DNA of 64,000 bases, taken from assembly GCF_014699035.1 (NCBI RefSeq), contig NZ_JACXAA010000002.1:868001-932000 (forward strand), read 5' to 3'. The DNA is from Spirosoma validum (lineage in GTDB: Bacteria; Bacteroidota; Bacteroidia; Cytophagales; Spirosomataceae). Of this stretch, positions 1 to 8,584 are shown piece by piece. How positions within the stretch are numbered: the stretch's first letter is position 1; each line of letters starts with the position of its first letter. The notes under the pieces were generated by a model. That model saw nothing but the letters and a program-made list of their open reading frames with translations, did not search any database and had not been told where the DNA came from. The translations under genes were made by a program, and so were the position numbers.

Positions 1-2701
1 ACGCACCGATTAACGCGACGGGAATCGAGAATAGTACGACGAACGGATATACCACACTTTCGTAGAGCGCCACCATGATGAAGTACACTAGTAGGATAGC
101 GATACCCAACGCTAAACCCAGGCTTCCGAACGCATCCGATTGTTGCTGCAACTGACCTAAGTACTGAATCGAAATGCCTTCAGGTAATTGAAGTTTCGCC
201 ACTTTCGCCTGAATATCAGCCCCTACCGTACCGACGGGCCGACCGATAACCTGCGAATTAATCGTGATTGATGACAGCCGGTCGATACGTTCCAGCACAC
301 TCTCACCCGTCTGTTCCTGTACCGTGGCGAACTGCGATAATTCGAAGGTTCTGCCCTGATTATTAACAAACGTCAACCGGCTAACATCCTGTGAGCTCGT
401 ACGGTCGAAACGGTCCAGGCTAACCAGAATGTCATATTCATTACCGTTTTGCTTGAACTTCGACAGATCATTTCCCCGGAACGCATTCTGCAAGGCGATC
501 CCTACGTCCGAAGCGCTGATGCCTAACTGAGCCATTTTTTCGCGGTCCAGATGTACGGTTACCTCAGGCTTCGGATCTTTCACCGAAAACTTAACATCCT
601 GCGTACCCGGAACAGTAGCGACGATATTTTTGATTTGAGTAGCCGCCTGACGGATCGTCGTCATGTTGGTTCCTTTCACCGCAATCTGAATCGGCGCCTG
701 TGAGGCCCCCACAATACCGACCGGGCTCACCGTAACTTTCACGCCCGGAATCTGAGCGACATCCCGTTTCAGTATCTGACCAAAATCGTCGGTTGATACG
801 GTACGTTGTTTCTTATCCACCAGCTTTACGTTCAGATCAACGATGTTGCTGTTGGAGGACGTAGCAATACCGCTGCTGGTGTACCCAACGTTCGTGAAGA
901 CGTTCGCTACTTCCGGGTGCTTCATGATCAGTTGTTCGGCCCGCTGCGACACCGCGTTGGACTGATAGATTGACGCTGTTGGCGCCAGTTCCAGTTGCAC
1001 GCTCATTTCGCCCTGGTCGCTCTGTGGCATAAAGGCAGCCCCAATAAACCCAGCCGGAACTAAGGCAATCGAACCAATCAATAAAGCAATGACAGCCAGG
1101 AAAATCCAGCGCTTATGACTTAATACGCTGGCAAGAATACGTCCGTAAGCTTCTGTGAGACGGTCGAGCATGTGTTCGAAACCCAAGTTGAGTTTACCCC
1201 ATAACGAGTTCGGATTCAGCGGTTCCTGTTTGCCGAAGCGCGATACGAGCAAGGGCGTTAGCGTAAACGACACGAGTAAGCTCATCAGCGTTGAGAACAC
1301 AACCACCAACGAGAACTCCCGCAGAATGTTTCCGATTAATCCGCCCGTCATGGCCAATGGTATGAATACCACAACGTCGACCAACGTAATCGCCAGCGCC
1401 GTAAAACCTATTTCGTTACGTCCTTCCAGGGCCGCCGTAACCCGATCCTTACCCATCTCCAGGTGACGGTTGATATTCTCCAAGACCACAATCGAGTCAT
1501 CGACCAGAATACCAACAACGAGCGAGAGCGCCATCAGCGTCATCAGGTTCAGCGAGAAGCCCGATAGATACATCAGCACAAACGTCGGAATGATCGAGGA
1601 TGGCAACGCAACCAGCACAAACAGCGACGAGCGGAAACTGTGCAGGAATAATAACATCACAACGGATACGATCAGCACGGCCAGGAACAGGTCGTCAACG
1701 ACGGCATGAGCCGAAGCCAGCGTATAGGTCGACTGGTCGGAGGCAACGTTGAATTTGAGCTTCACATCGCTATGTTGCTTTTCCAGCGTAGCGATCCGGG
1801 CGCGCACCAACTGACTCACCGACACCGCGTTGGCATCCGATTGTTTCTGAATCTGCATCCCAATGGAAGGCAGCGCGTTGATGTGGTTGATGGCCGTTGG
1901 TTTCGCCGTCGCATCGACCACTTCCGCTATGTTAGATAGTTGTACTTCACTACCATCTGTCCGGCGGGCAACGACCAGACTACGTAACCGATTAACCGTT
2001 TCGACGGAAGCATCGAAACGAATCGAATACTGCGACTCCCGCGTTTCCAGCTGACCGGCTGGGTAGCTGGTGTTAGCCGCATTGATAGCCTGCGCGACCT
2101 GACCAATCGAAACGCCGTAGGCCCGTAATTTCTCGGCGTTGACATTTACCTGAATTTCACGCTCACTACCGCCGATGACGTTCACCTGACCAACCCCCGC
2201 TACGTTCGAAAGTTGCGGTTTCAGGTCGTCGTCGATCAGGTCATACAGCTTGCTAGGCGACATGTTAGCCGTTACGCCCATGCGCAAAACCGGAATCTCG
2301 TCCGTCGAAAACTTATTCAGAATCGGGCGGTCGACATCGTCGGGCAGGAGGTTGATAATCTGTTCGAGCTTGCGCTGCGCGTCCTGTTGCGCCAGTGTTA
2401 CGTCGACCCCGTTTTTCAACTGGATAATCACAATCGAAGCGCCTTCCTGCGAGGTGGCCGTCATACGGTCCAGCCCTTCCAGCGACGACAGCGCGTCTTC
2501 AATCCGTTTCGTTACGTTCGTTTCAACCTCATCGGCCGAAGCACCCCGATACGTAGTAGCGACGCTAATAACGTTGGCTTCAAATTTTGGCAGCAGATTG
2601 TACGACAATTGCTGGTAGCTGAGCACACCGAACAAAATCAGGACGGTGAAAATGGTCGTTACCAGTAACGGCCGCTTAATGGCTATTTCGGTTATTGACA
2701 T
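1..2701 (-). CDS. RND-family efflux permease (AcrB/HAE1-like), C-terminus beyond window
   Basis: Inner-membrane proton-driven RND permease that passes substrates to an adaptor and outer-membrane channel. The open frame runs without a stop from the ATG at 2701 to the left edge, giving about 900 of the usual 1020-1050 residues. It starts MSITEIAIKRPLLVTTIF, the usual first helix, and contains the GILVDDSIVVLENI stretch of transmembrane helix 4, whose paired Asp carry the proton relay. The large periplasmic loops and second helix block are also present. It is the last gene of an outer membrane factor - adaptor - permease operon and starts about 110 nt after the adaptor stop. Antibiotic, solvent and metal pumps look alike here, so the substrate is unknown. 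HAE-type rather than CusA-type is inferred from the loop sequence. Confidence 0.95.
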   Translation of the reverse strand, partial: MSITEIAIKRPLLVTTIFTVLILFGVLSYQQLSYNLLPKFEANVISVATTYRGASADEVETNVTKRIEDALSSLEGLDRMTATSQEGASIVIIQLKNGVDVTLAQQDAQRKLEQIINLLPDDVDRPILNKFSTDEIPVLRMGVTANMSPSKLYDLIDDDLKPQLSNVAGVGQVNVIGGSEREIQVNVNAEKLRAYGVSIGQVAQAINAANTSYPAGQLETRESQYSIRFDASVETVNRLRSLVVARRTDGSEVQLSNIAEVVDATAKPTAINHINALPSIGMQIQKQSDANAVSVSQLVRARIATLEKQHSDVKLKFNVASDQSTYTLASAHAVVDDLFLAVLIVSVVMLLFLHSFRSSLFVLVALPSSIIPTFVLMYLSGFSLNLMTLMALSLVVGILVDDSIVVLENINRHLEMGKDRVTAALEGRNEIGFTALAITLVDVVVFIPLAMTGGLIGNILREFSLVVVFSTLMSLLVSFTLTPLLVSRFGKQEPLNPNSLWGKLNLGFEHMLDRLTEAYGRILASVLSHKRWIFLAVIALLIGSIALVPAGFIGAAFMPQSDQGEMSVQLELAPTASIYQSNAVSQRAEQLIMKHPEVANVFTNVGYTSSGIATSSNSNIVDLNVKLVDKKQRTVSTDDFGQILKRDVAQIPGVKVTVSPVGIVGASQAPIQIAVKGTNMTTIRQAATQIKNIVATVPGTQDVKFSVKDPKPEVTVHLDREKMAQLGISASDVGIALQNAFRGNDLSKFKQNGNEYDILVSLDRFDRTSSQDVSRLTFVNNQGRTFELSQFATVQEQTGESVLERIDRLSSITINSQVIGRPVGTVGADIQAKVAKLQLPEGISIQYLGQLQQQSDAFGSLGLALGIAILLVYFIMVALYESVVYPFVVLFSIPVALIGA

Positions 2702-2710
2702 GGTTGTAAA

Positions 2711-2810
2711 TGAGTGAAAGAGTGAAAGAGTGAATGAGTAAAAGAGAGAAATAATGGATCACATCAGCTTTTCGCTGGCCCGCTCTTTCACTCATTCACT
2801 CTTTCGCTCA
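2711..2810. repeat. Intergenic inverted repeat built from GAGTGAA/GAATGAG units
   Basis: Arms at 2711-2739 and 2782-2810 are near-perfect reverse complements made of short GAGTGAAA and GAATGAG words, with a loop of about 42 nt. The element fills the gap between adaptor and permease in the same operon, so it would be transcribed as a stem-loop. Similar word composition recurs at 12440-12540 and 23356-23443. Confidence 0.7.
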
Positions 2811-2811
2811 T

Positions 2812-3867
2812 TTATTTTGTTATCTGCACAGATTTGCCGTCGCTGAGATTCAACTGACCGGTTGTAACAATGACGTCGCCAGCGGATAAGCCGCCCAATA
2901 CTTCGATGGTGTCGCCAAAGTCGCGGCCTACCGAAATTTTACGTTGATGTACTACGTTGTTATCCACGACGTAGACGTACGGATTCTTGATACTTTCGAC
3001 CAGCGCATTACGTGGAATCTGTAAGGCTTTTTGATTCGATTTCTGCGAGAAATCAACGTTAACATACGTACCGGCTTTCAGGCTGCTGGCGTTGGCAATT
3101 GTTATTTCAACCGGATAATTATGCTCATCAGTACCCTGCGGAGCGATGTATGAAATCTGTCCAGTAAACGTCCGGCCGGGAAATACGTCGGCAGTAACCT
3201 TTACCGATTGACCTTTGTGCAGTTGATACACATCACTTTCATTGACCAGTACGTTGACTTTCAATCGCGCTACATCCAGGACCTTACCTAACGTACTGCC
3301 AACGGTGATGTATACACCGGGCTCAATCGCTTTTTGTACAATCTGTCCGCTGATCGGTGCTTTTACGTTGGCATCCTGAATCTGCTTCTTGATTTGTTCC
3401 GCCTGATTGACCGCGTTTTCGTAGTTGAATTTAGTATCATTCACCTGAATTTCTGTGGTGGCGTTTCCGGCTAAAAGCGTGTTGTAGCGCGTAACGTCTT
3501 TCTTCAGCTTGTCGATATTGAGTTGCGTAGCCTGCAGCGAAAGTTCTTTGAGCTGGTTATCTAACTCGACCAGCGTCTGCCCCTGGCTAACCTGCGTACC
3601 TAAGTTAAAGTTGACGCGCGTAACCTTCCCCGCCGTGGTAGCCGTAATGTTGGCTTCGCGAAACGGAATCAGATTTCCGGTCCTGACCAGTTGCTGACTA
3701 ACCGCGCCCTCCTGTACCTGCGCCGTCGTTACCGGAATCGCTACGTTCGCGTTGACGACGGGTTTATTCTGAGCATCTATTTTCTCTTTATTCGACGCTA
3801 GTCGGAAGCCGATTAGCGCGACGATGGCCAGGGCGGACGTAATGATAATGAGTGTTGTCTTTTTCAT
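2812..3867 (-). CDS. RND efflux periplasmic adaptor (HlyD/MFP family)
   Basis: Membrane fusion protein joining the RND permease to the outer-membrane channel; 351 residues, usual for the family. An N-terminal signal anchor (MKKTTLIIITSALAIVALIG) is followed by a biotinyl-lipoyl-like half near residue 70, a short alpha-helical hairpin, the second lipoyl half with its APISGQI motif, and beta-barrel and membrane-proximal domains ending LSDGKSVQITK. I chose the ATG at 3867 because it gives a clean signal anchor; the frame also opens three codons upstream at a TTG. It lies 53 nt after the TolC-like gene and precedes the permease on the same strand. No lipobox cysteine is seen, so it is probably anchored by its helix. 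Confidence 0.93.
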   Translation of the reverse strand: MKKTTLIIITSALAIVALIGFRLASNKEKIDAQNKPVVNANVAIPVTTAQVQEGAVSQQLVRTGNLIPFREANITATTAGKVTRVNFNLGTQVSQGQTLVELDNQLKELSLQATQLNIDKLKKDVTRYNTLLAGNATTEIQVNDTKFNYENAVNQAEQIKKQIQDANVKAPISGQIVQKAIEPGVYITVGSTLGKVLDVARLKVNVLVNESDVYQLHKGQSVKVTADVFPGRTFTGQISYIAPQGTDEHNYPVEITIANASSLKAGTYVNVDFSQKSNQKALQIPRNALVESIKNPYVYVVDNNVVHQRKISVGRDFGDTIEVLGGLSAGDVIVTTGQLNLSDGKSVQITK

Positions 3868-3920
3868 GGCTTTCAATTGTATTGCCTGCTAACGACCGCT
3901 CCGGCGGCCCGGCGCTCCGG

Positions 3921-5252
3921 TTAGAGTTGATTATAGAAATTAAGTAAGTTGCCCCTCGACTGTTCCAGATCAAGACGAGCCTGATACAGATTGATGAGCG
4001 AATTGATGTAGTCTGATTGCGACTGGCGGTAGGACGTATCGGCATTAACCAGATCGGTCAGCGACTTAACGCCCTGTTTGTATTGCAGCGTCGTGATGTT
4101 GTACACCTCCTGAGCCAGCTTTACGTTTCGATCGCCGTTCGTTACGTTCGTCTGCGCTTTTTGAATCTGCGATTGAGCGTTGTTGAACTGAAGCCGGTAA
4201 GCCGCTACGTTCAGGCGTTGCTGTTCTTCCTGGGTTAGTACCGTTAACCGTTGCTGTTTCACCTGCGCATCGCGTTGGAAACCGTCGAAAATAGGAATGC
4301 TCAGCCGCAGACCAAAACTACCGAAACCGACGAAATTGCTGAACAGTTTATCGAGCGTTTGCGCACCCAGGTTGACAGTACCATAGTTAGCCGTCAGGCC
4401 TAGTGTGGGTATATAACCAGCCTGAATCCGCTTTAATTGCAATCGTTGCAGCTCCAGGTTTGTGGCAGCCTGTTGGAACGAAACCAGACTTTGGGCATCA
4501 AACGGCGTCTGTTCCACAACAGGAAGTTGCGTCAGCAGTGTTGAGTCAGCCAAGACCAGATTTTGATCGTCTGGTAAGCCCATCTGGTACTTCAGGCGAT
4601 TGTAAGCCAGATTCAAATCATTTTCGGCCAGCGTCAACTGCGACTGTGTACTGTTGTAACTCACTTCGGTGCGCGTATAATCGACGGGCTGAATAACCCC
4701 ATTATCCCGTTGTAGCTTCAGAATATTGAGTACCTGTTGCGTCCGCTGAAGGTTGTCACGGAGCAGGGCAATCTGTTGCTGTGCGATGAAAACCTGATAA
4801 TAATTGCTGGCGATATTATAGATAATGTCCTCACGGGTTTGGCGGGTATTCAGCTCGGCCAGTTGCTGGTTCGGCTTGTTCGCTTTAATGCCAAGCAGCA
4901 GCGACCGGTCGAAGATCGTTTGTGTGGCCTGCGCAGTCAGGTTGGTCTGGTATTTCTGTCCGATTATAAATACTTGCGGTTCAGGTCCAAAAACCCCCGC
5001 TGGAATGACACTTCTCTGTAGCTTAATATTGTTTACAGCCGTTCCCGTCGCTGAGATCTGGGGTAAATACTGGCCCAGTGCCTGGCGAGCCTGCTGATCC
5101 GCCGTTTGAACCTGATACTGAGCGATACGTACCGTTCCGAAATGCTGGAGGCCGTAGTCGATGCAATCCTTTAACCGAAAGCTGGTGGTCGACTGGGCCC
5201 AGCCACTTTGTGCCAGCAGAAAAAATAAACCCAGTGCAATTTTATGTTTCAT
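3921..5252 (-). CDS. TolC-family outer membrane efflux protein
   Basis: Outer-membrane channel component of the RND pump, 443 residues. A signal peptide (MKHKIALGLFFLLAQSGWAQ) is followed by two OEP repeats rich in Gln, Asn and Ala, predicted to form the long alpha-barrel hairpins, with short beta-strand segments between. The C-terminus ends at an Asn/Gln-rich coil (LLNFYNQL). First gene of the operon TolC - adaptor - permease. Its upstream gap of about 60 nt after marR holds a 14-bp palindrome at 5280-5293 that matches the one ahead of marR, so MarR repression is likely. Confidence 0.93.
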   Translation of the reverse strand: MKHKIALGLFFLLAQSGWAQSTTSFRLKDCIDYGLQHFGTVRIAQYQVQTADQQARQALGQYLPQISATGTAVNNIKLQRSVIPAGVFGPEPQVFIIGQKYQTNLTAQATQTIFDRSLLLGIKANKPNQQLAELNTRQTREDIIYNIASNYYQVFIAQQQIALLRDNLQRTQQVLNILKLQRDNGVIQPVDYTRTEVSYNSTQSQLTLAENDLNLAYNRLKYQMGLPDDQNLVLADSTLLTQLPVVEQTPFDAQSLVSFQQAATNLELQRLQLKRIQAGYIPTLGLTANYGTVNLGAQTLDKLFSNFVGFGSFGLRLSIPIFDGFQRDAQVKQQRLTVLTQEEQQRLNVAAYRLQFNNAQSQIQKAQTNVTNGDRNVKLAQEVYNITTLQYKQGVKSLTDLVNADTSYRQSQSDYINSLINLYQARLDLEQSRGNLLNFYNQL

Positions 5253-5279
5253 ACTTTCAATAAGGTTGATGTGTCTACT

Positions 5280-5293
5280 GTAGATATATCAAC
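5280..5293. promoter_or_regulatory. Probable MarR operator ahead of the efflux operon
   Basis: GTAGATATATCAAC, a palindrome with one mismatch, lies 28 bp upstream of the outer-membrane factor start. It differs by one base from the perfect palindrome ahead of marR and is followed by the same CTAAT. Binding by the neighbouring MarR protein is inferred. Confidence 0.65.
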
Positions 5294-5311
5294 TAATTAA
5301 TTAAAAAAATA

Positions 5312-5788
5312 CTATTTGTCTAGTAGGGAAGAAATTTTCCGTAACGTCGTCATAAAGGAATCTAATTCCTCAGCTGGTAACTGGTCGGTAACCTGCTTAT
5401 CAATACCTTCTGCTGTCTGGATAACCTTCTCGATAACCAGTTGCCCAGCCGGTGTTAACTGGATCAGATTCTTACGCCGATCAACATCATCGGAGACGAT
5501 ACGTAGGTAGCCATCCCTTTCTAATGTGCGTATGGAGCGTTGAATACCCGATTTGTCCTTGTGAAGCAGATTCGCAATCTCCTGTTGCGACGGCAAATCA
5601 TCGCCCGAAAAGTAGATTGTGAACAGAATAGGCAGTTGCTCAAGCTGTAAGCTAAAGCCCGAACGGACCAGTTCACGGTTTGCTTTCTTGCCCATCAAAT
5701 GACCCACGTGGGTAATTGTAAAGATGGACAGCTTACCCATCCGTCCCGATATCTTCTTCCGTAGTTCTGCTTCTTTGTCAATAACCAT
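5312..5788 (-). CDS. MarR-family transcriptional regulator of the RND pump
   Basis: Winged-helix dimeric regulator, 158 residues, typical MarR size. The helix-turn-helix is seen around residues 65-95 (DLPSQQEIANLLHKDKSGIQ, then a recognition helix) followed by the wing (RIVSDDVDRRKNLIQLT) with the conserved D-x-R-x-K-x-x-x-L-T pattern. The C-terminal helix forms the dimer interface. It lies immediately upstream of the TolC-adaptor-permease operon on the same strand. Matching palindromes upstream of marR and upstream of tolC point to autoregulation and control of the pump. The ligand is unknown. Confidence 0.92.
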   Translation of the reverse strand: MVIDKEAELRKKISGRMGKLSIFTITHVGHLMGKKANRELVRSGFSLQLEQLPILFTIYFSGDDLPSQQEIANLLHKDKSGIQRSIRTLERDGYLRIVSDDVDRRKNLIQLTPAGQLVIEKVIQTAEGIDKQVTDQLPAEELDSFMTTLRKISSLLDK

Positions 5789-5792
5789 GGTA

Positions 5793-5821
5793 CAAATGTA
5801 ATAGCTTGTTGATATATCAAC
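5793..5821 (-). promoter_or_regulatory. marR promoter with perfect palindromic operator
   Basis: On the minus strand TACATTTG (plus 5793-5800) fits the Bacteroidota -7 box TAnnTTTG. GTTGATATATCAAC at 5808-5821 is a perfect 14-bp palindrome just upstream and would overlap the -33 region. It matches the operator at 5280-5293, which supports autorepression. Confidence 0.6.
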
Positions 5822-5908
5822 TAATATTTTGTGAAAAAAGTTTTTTCATGCCTGAGCGTGTTACGTAGTTGTTGTAAATGGGGTGGGGGCAAATTATTCG
5901 AGTCAACA

Positions 5909-5978
5909 AACCCCTAAATCCCCTGAAGGGGACTTTGTCTAAATATGAGCAAAGTCCCCTTCAGGGGATTTAGGGGTT
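5909..5978. repeat. Perfect 28-bp inverted repeat (CCCCTAAATCCCCTGAAGGGG type)
   Basis: Arms 5909-5936 and 5951-5978 are exact reverse complements with a 14-nt loop, and each arm contains its own smaller palindrome TCCCCTGAAGGGGA. It sits just after the stop of the glyoxalase-fold gene on the minus strand, so it can act as a transcription barrier. Similar sequences are, as I recall, widely dispersed in Bacteroidota and cyanobacteria. Confidence 0.85.
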
Positions 5979-5985
5979 AACCGAT

Positions 5986-6369
5986 CTAAACCTGAACGAT
6001 CTGGATATTATTGCCACAGGTGTCATCAAAGACGGCAATCGTGGCAGGTCCCATAGTAGTTGGTTTCATGCTAAACACGACACCTGCTGTTGCCAATCGT
6101 TCGAACTCCTGCTGAACATCATCGACATTGAACATCGTCGCTGGGATTCCCGCGTCGAATAGCGCTTTCTGGTACGTTTTAGCCGGTGGGAACGCCGTCG
6201 GTTCCAGTAATAACTCGACACCATCTTTTTCTTCCCTATAGACAACGGTCAACCATTTATGATCGCCCATCGGGATTTCCGTCTTTTTGACGAATCCCAG
6301 TACATTGGTGTAAAAGGTCAGGGCTTTCTCCTGGTCATTGACCATCAGGCTGGTTACTTTAATTTTCAT
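5986..6369 (-). CDS. VOC-family (glyoxalase/bleomycin-resistance fold) protein
   Basis: Small cytoplasmic protein of 127 residues made of two beta-alpha-beta-beta-beta modules. The first opens MKIKVTSLMVNDQEKALTFY, the classic VOC start, and the second ends FDDTCGNNIQIVQV. Possible metal ligands are a Glu near residue 53 (GVELLLEP) and positions in the last strand. The ligand set looks incomplete for a true glyoxalase I, so the reaction is uncertain; members act as dioxygenases, isomerases or drug-binding proteins. It lies 84 bp downstream of a small AraC-type regulator on the same strand, and the two probably form one unit. Confidence 0.85.
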   Translation of the reverse strand: MKIKVTSLMVNDQEKALTFYTNVLGFVKKTEIPMGDHKWLTVVYREEKDGVELLLEPTAFPPAKTYQKALFDAGIPATMFNVDDVQQEFERLATAGVVFSMKPTTMGPATIAVFDDTCGNNIQIVQV

Positions 6370-6453
6370 GCGTTTAGGTTCCGATTATGAAGGACTTCGC
6401 TTTTGGCAAAGGTCTGAAAGAGGAAGCTTGTACACTTCTTGAAAATTGCTTTT

Positions 6454-6834
6454 TTACGTAGCGAGCCTTTTCCGGAAGGTCGACGGTGTTACGCCGGTTA
6501 TTTTCTTGAAAAGCGCAGTGAACGAACTAACGCTGTCAAAACCAACGGCGAAGCAAACTTCCCTGATGGTTTTCTCCGTACGTAAAAGCCGTTTCGCCTG
6601 TGCAATTCGAACCATCGTCAGGTACTGATACGGTGTCTGACCGTAATTCTGTTTGAAAAGCCGTATGAAATGAAACTTGGACAGAAAAGCAGCTTCAGCG
6701 ATGTCGCTCAGGCGTATAGACGTAGCAAACTGGCTGTCAATAAACCGTTTTGCCTGAATGATCTGCCTGCATACATATTCGTTTGGATAAACCTCTTCCC
6801 GGATTTTTAGAAACTGCTGATGATAATAGGTCAT
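6454..6834 (-). CDS. AraC-type helix-turn-helix regulator (DNA-binding domain only)
   Basis: The 126 residues hold essentially one AraC/XylS DNA-binding domain. The first helix-turn-helix is around residues 40-60 (IRLSDIAEAAFLSKFHFIRL), the linker helix follows, and the second is around residues 90-115 (IREVCFAVGFDSVSSFTALF) with the family signature ending FKKITGVTPSTFRK. The N-terminal sugar-binding/dimerisation domain of classical AraC proteins is absent. Short versions like this are common beside VOC proteins, and the next gene downstream on the same strand is one, which is the likely target. Confidence 0.88.
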   Translation of the reverse strand: MTYYHQQFLKIREEVYPNEYVCRQIIQAKRFIDSQFATSIRLSDIAEAAFLSKFHFIRLFKQNYGQTPYQYLTMVRIAQAKRLLRTEKTIREVCFAVGFDSVSSFTALFKKITGVTPSTFRKRLAT

Positions 6835-6916
6835 AGGGCGTTTACCGGGAAATTGTCAGGTGAAGACGTACTGGTCGGTTTTGAAACCGTGCTGGCGGAG
6901 ATTTTAGAAGAATAAG

Positions 6917-6946
6917 AAAGCGCTGAACATACGTATCCAGCGCTTT
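6917..6946 (-). terminator. Stem-loop terminator after the PQQ dehydrogenase gene
   Basis: Arms AAAGCGCTG (6917-6925) and CAGCGCTTT (6938-6946) pair exactly and lie 18 nt beyond the dehydrogenase stop on the minus strand. The T-run is short, so the terminator is moderate. Confidence 0.55.
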
Positions 6947-6963
6947 TCGATATTGTTTTCCTT

Positions 6964-8361
6964 CTACTGAGCTACCGGCATCAGTCGAAATACGTAGCCT
7001 GGTTGTTCGACGGATACGTAGAGATAGCCATCGGGGCTTTGCTTGATATTCCGTAAACGACCGATGTTTTTCAGAACGTTTTCCTGTTTTACGATTTTAT
7101 TGCCTTCCATCACGCAGCGATTCAGGTATTGGAAACGTAGCGAACCGATCATCAGATTGCCTTTCCAGCCCGGATACTTATTGCTGTCAACAAACGTAAT
7201 ACCGGATGGGGCAATAGACGGAAGCCAGTACGTAAGTGGCTGCTCCATACCTTCTTTAGCTGTAAGATTCGTAATTGGCTTGCCGTCGTAGTTGATGCCG
7301 TAGCAGATAACCGGCCAGCCGTAATTCGCTCCTTTTTTGATCAGATTGAGTTCATCACCTCCGCGCGGACCGTGTTCGTGTTCTAGAATCTCACCGCTGG
7401 CTGTTACAATCAATCCCTGCGGGTTCCGGTGGCCGTACGAATAGATGGATGCCTTCGCGCCTTTCTCTTTCGCAAATGGGTTGTCTTCGGGAATACGTCC
7501 GTCATCATAAATGCGGTGAATTTTACCCAGATCATTCGCTTTCGATTGCGGGTTTTCTTTCTCGTTTCCTCGCTCACCAACGGAGAAAAACAGATAGCCT
7601 TTTTTGTCGAACGCCATCCGCGAGCCGTAGTGATGGCGGGTTTTGGAATAGGGGAGGGCTTCGAAAATCACTTTCTGGTCAGTCAACGTAGCACCAGCCA
7701 ATTTGGCCCGCATGATGGCTGTAGTCGATAATTTCTGACCACCTTCGTCCTTCACCGCTGAATACGAAAAGTAGACAAGACCATTTTTCGCGAAATCGGG
7801 ATGCAACGCTACGTCCAGAAGTCCCCCCTGACCTTCGGCCAATACGGTCGGGCCACCCGTCACGTTGGTCTTTTGGCGCGACTTGTCAATCCGGTAAATA
7901 TCGCCGTTGCGATCTGTAACCAGTAACTCTTCGTTGGGTAGAAAAACCAATCCCCAGGCCGAGCTAAGTCCGGAAACGACGGTATCTAATTTAACCGTCT
8001 GCCCTTCGGACGAAAAGACGTTTGAGGTAGGTTTGCTGGCGAATTTGTACTGATCGACGTTTTTCAGACTTTCAGTAATCAGGTCGGCCAGTTCACCGAT
8101 TTCAGTGGCGTTCAGCGTTGCTTTCCAGGATGGCATACCCAGATCAGGATGGCCTTCGGAAATACTCTTCTCTAAATCAGGTTTGGTATTGCCGAACTTC
8201 CATTTGCGATCTACGAACGCTTCCACTTTTTCGCCGTGGCAGGAAGAACAGTACGTCTGATAATTTTCTCGGGCTGTTTTTGCGACGGGGTTGGGGTCAA
8301 TAAGAAAACTGCTCAAGAGGAATACAGCTGCAAAGGCTGTGCCGATGAGGTAGCGTAACAT
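6964..8361 (-). CDS. Cytochrome c / PQQ-dependent sugar dehydrogenase fusion
   Basis: Periplasmic enzyme of 465 residues expected to oxidise aldoses with PQQ. An N-terminal signal (MLRYLIGTAFAAVFLLSSFLI) leads into a small cytochrome c domain with heme motif CSSCH near residues 38-42 and a likely Met ligand in DLGMPSWKA. From about residue 120 there is a six-bladed propeller of the soluble aldose dehydrogenase (GSDH/Asd) family, with RHHYGSRMAF, SVGERG, GHRNPQGL, EHGPRGGDELN and NYGWP. The fused cytochrome offers an electron exit to the respiratory chain. The gene stands alone, with its own terminator downstream. Sugar specificity cannot be read. Confidence 0.9.
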   Translation of the reverse strand: MLRYLIGTAFAAVFLLSSFLIDPNPVAKTARENYQTYCSSCHGEKVEAFVDRKWKFGNTKPDLEKSISEGHPDLGMPSWKATLNATEIGELADLITESLKNVDQYKFASKPTSNVFSSEGQTVKLDTVVSGLSSAWGLVFLPNEELLVTDRNGDIYRIDKSRQKTNVTGGPTVLAEGQGGLLDVALHPDFAKNGLVYFSYSAVKDEGGQKLSTTAIMRAKLAGATLTDQKVIFEALPYSKTRHHYGSRMAFDKKGYLFFSVGERGNEKENPQSKANDLGKIHRIYDDGRIPEDNPFAKEKGAKASIYSYGHRNPQGLIVTASGEILEHEHGPRGGDELNLIKKGANYGWPVICYGINYDGKPITNLTAKEGMEQPLTYWLPSIAPSGITFVDSNKYPGWKGNLMIGSLRFQYLNRCVMEGNKIVKQENVLKNIGRLRNIKQSPDGYLYVSVEQPGYVFRLMPVAQ

Positions 8362-8449
8362 AGGTAGGAGAGGTTATTTATACGTGAAGGTTGGAATGCG
8401 ATGTTTTTACTATCCGTCGGAATGATTCGGCTCTTGCGCTTTTCGTGCT

Positions 8450-8547
8450 GTCGGGTTCAGAACCCGACCGTTTGAGGTTTCCCAAAACCTAATTTCTGGA
8501 TCGTTCGGTTTTAAGAAACCTTACATGTCAGTTTTTAGAAACTGACA
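8450..8547. repeat. Cluster of four consecutive short hairpins
   Basis: Four hairpins follow one another: GTCGGGTT/AACCCGAC (8450-8457, 8461-8468), AGGTTT/AAACCT (8475-8480, 8485-8490), GGTTT/AAACC (8507-8511, 8516-8520) and TGTCAGTTT/AAACTGACA (8526-8534, 8539-8547). Loops are 3-4 nt. They fill the gap between the ABC exporter stop and the dehydrogenase start. A GTCGGGTT hairpin also occurs at 57555-57574. Confidence 0.7.
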
Positions 8548-8584
8548 CCACAGACATACTAATCATAAAATCTGCGTTCTATTA

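Noticed and set aside
1155-2668. Plus-strand frames of 60-150 residues near the left edge
   Set aside because: They are shadows of the uninterrupted RND permease frame on the minus strand.
2711-2810. CRISPR-like array of GAGTGAA repeats
   Set aside because: Units are short, uneven and inverted, with no spacers and no cas genes in the window.
6820-6915. 31-residue plus-strand frame ending GFETVLAEILEE
   Set aside because: Too short, overlaps the start of the AraC-type gene and has no recognised family; at most a gene remnant.
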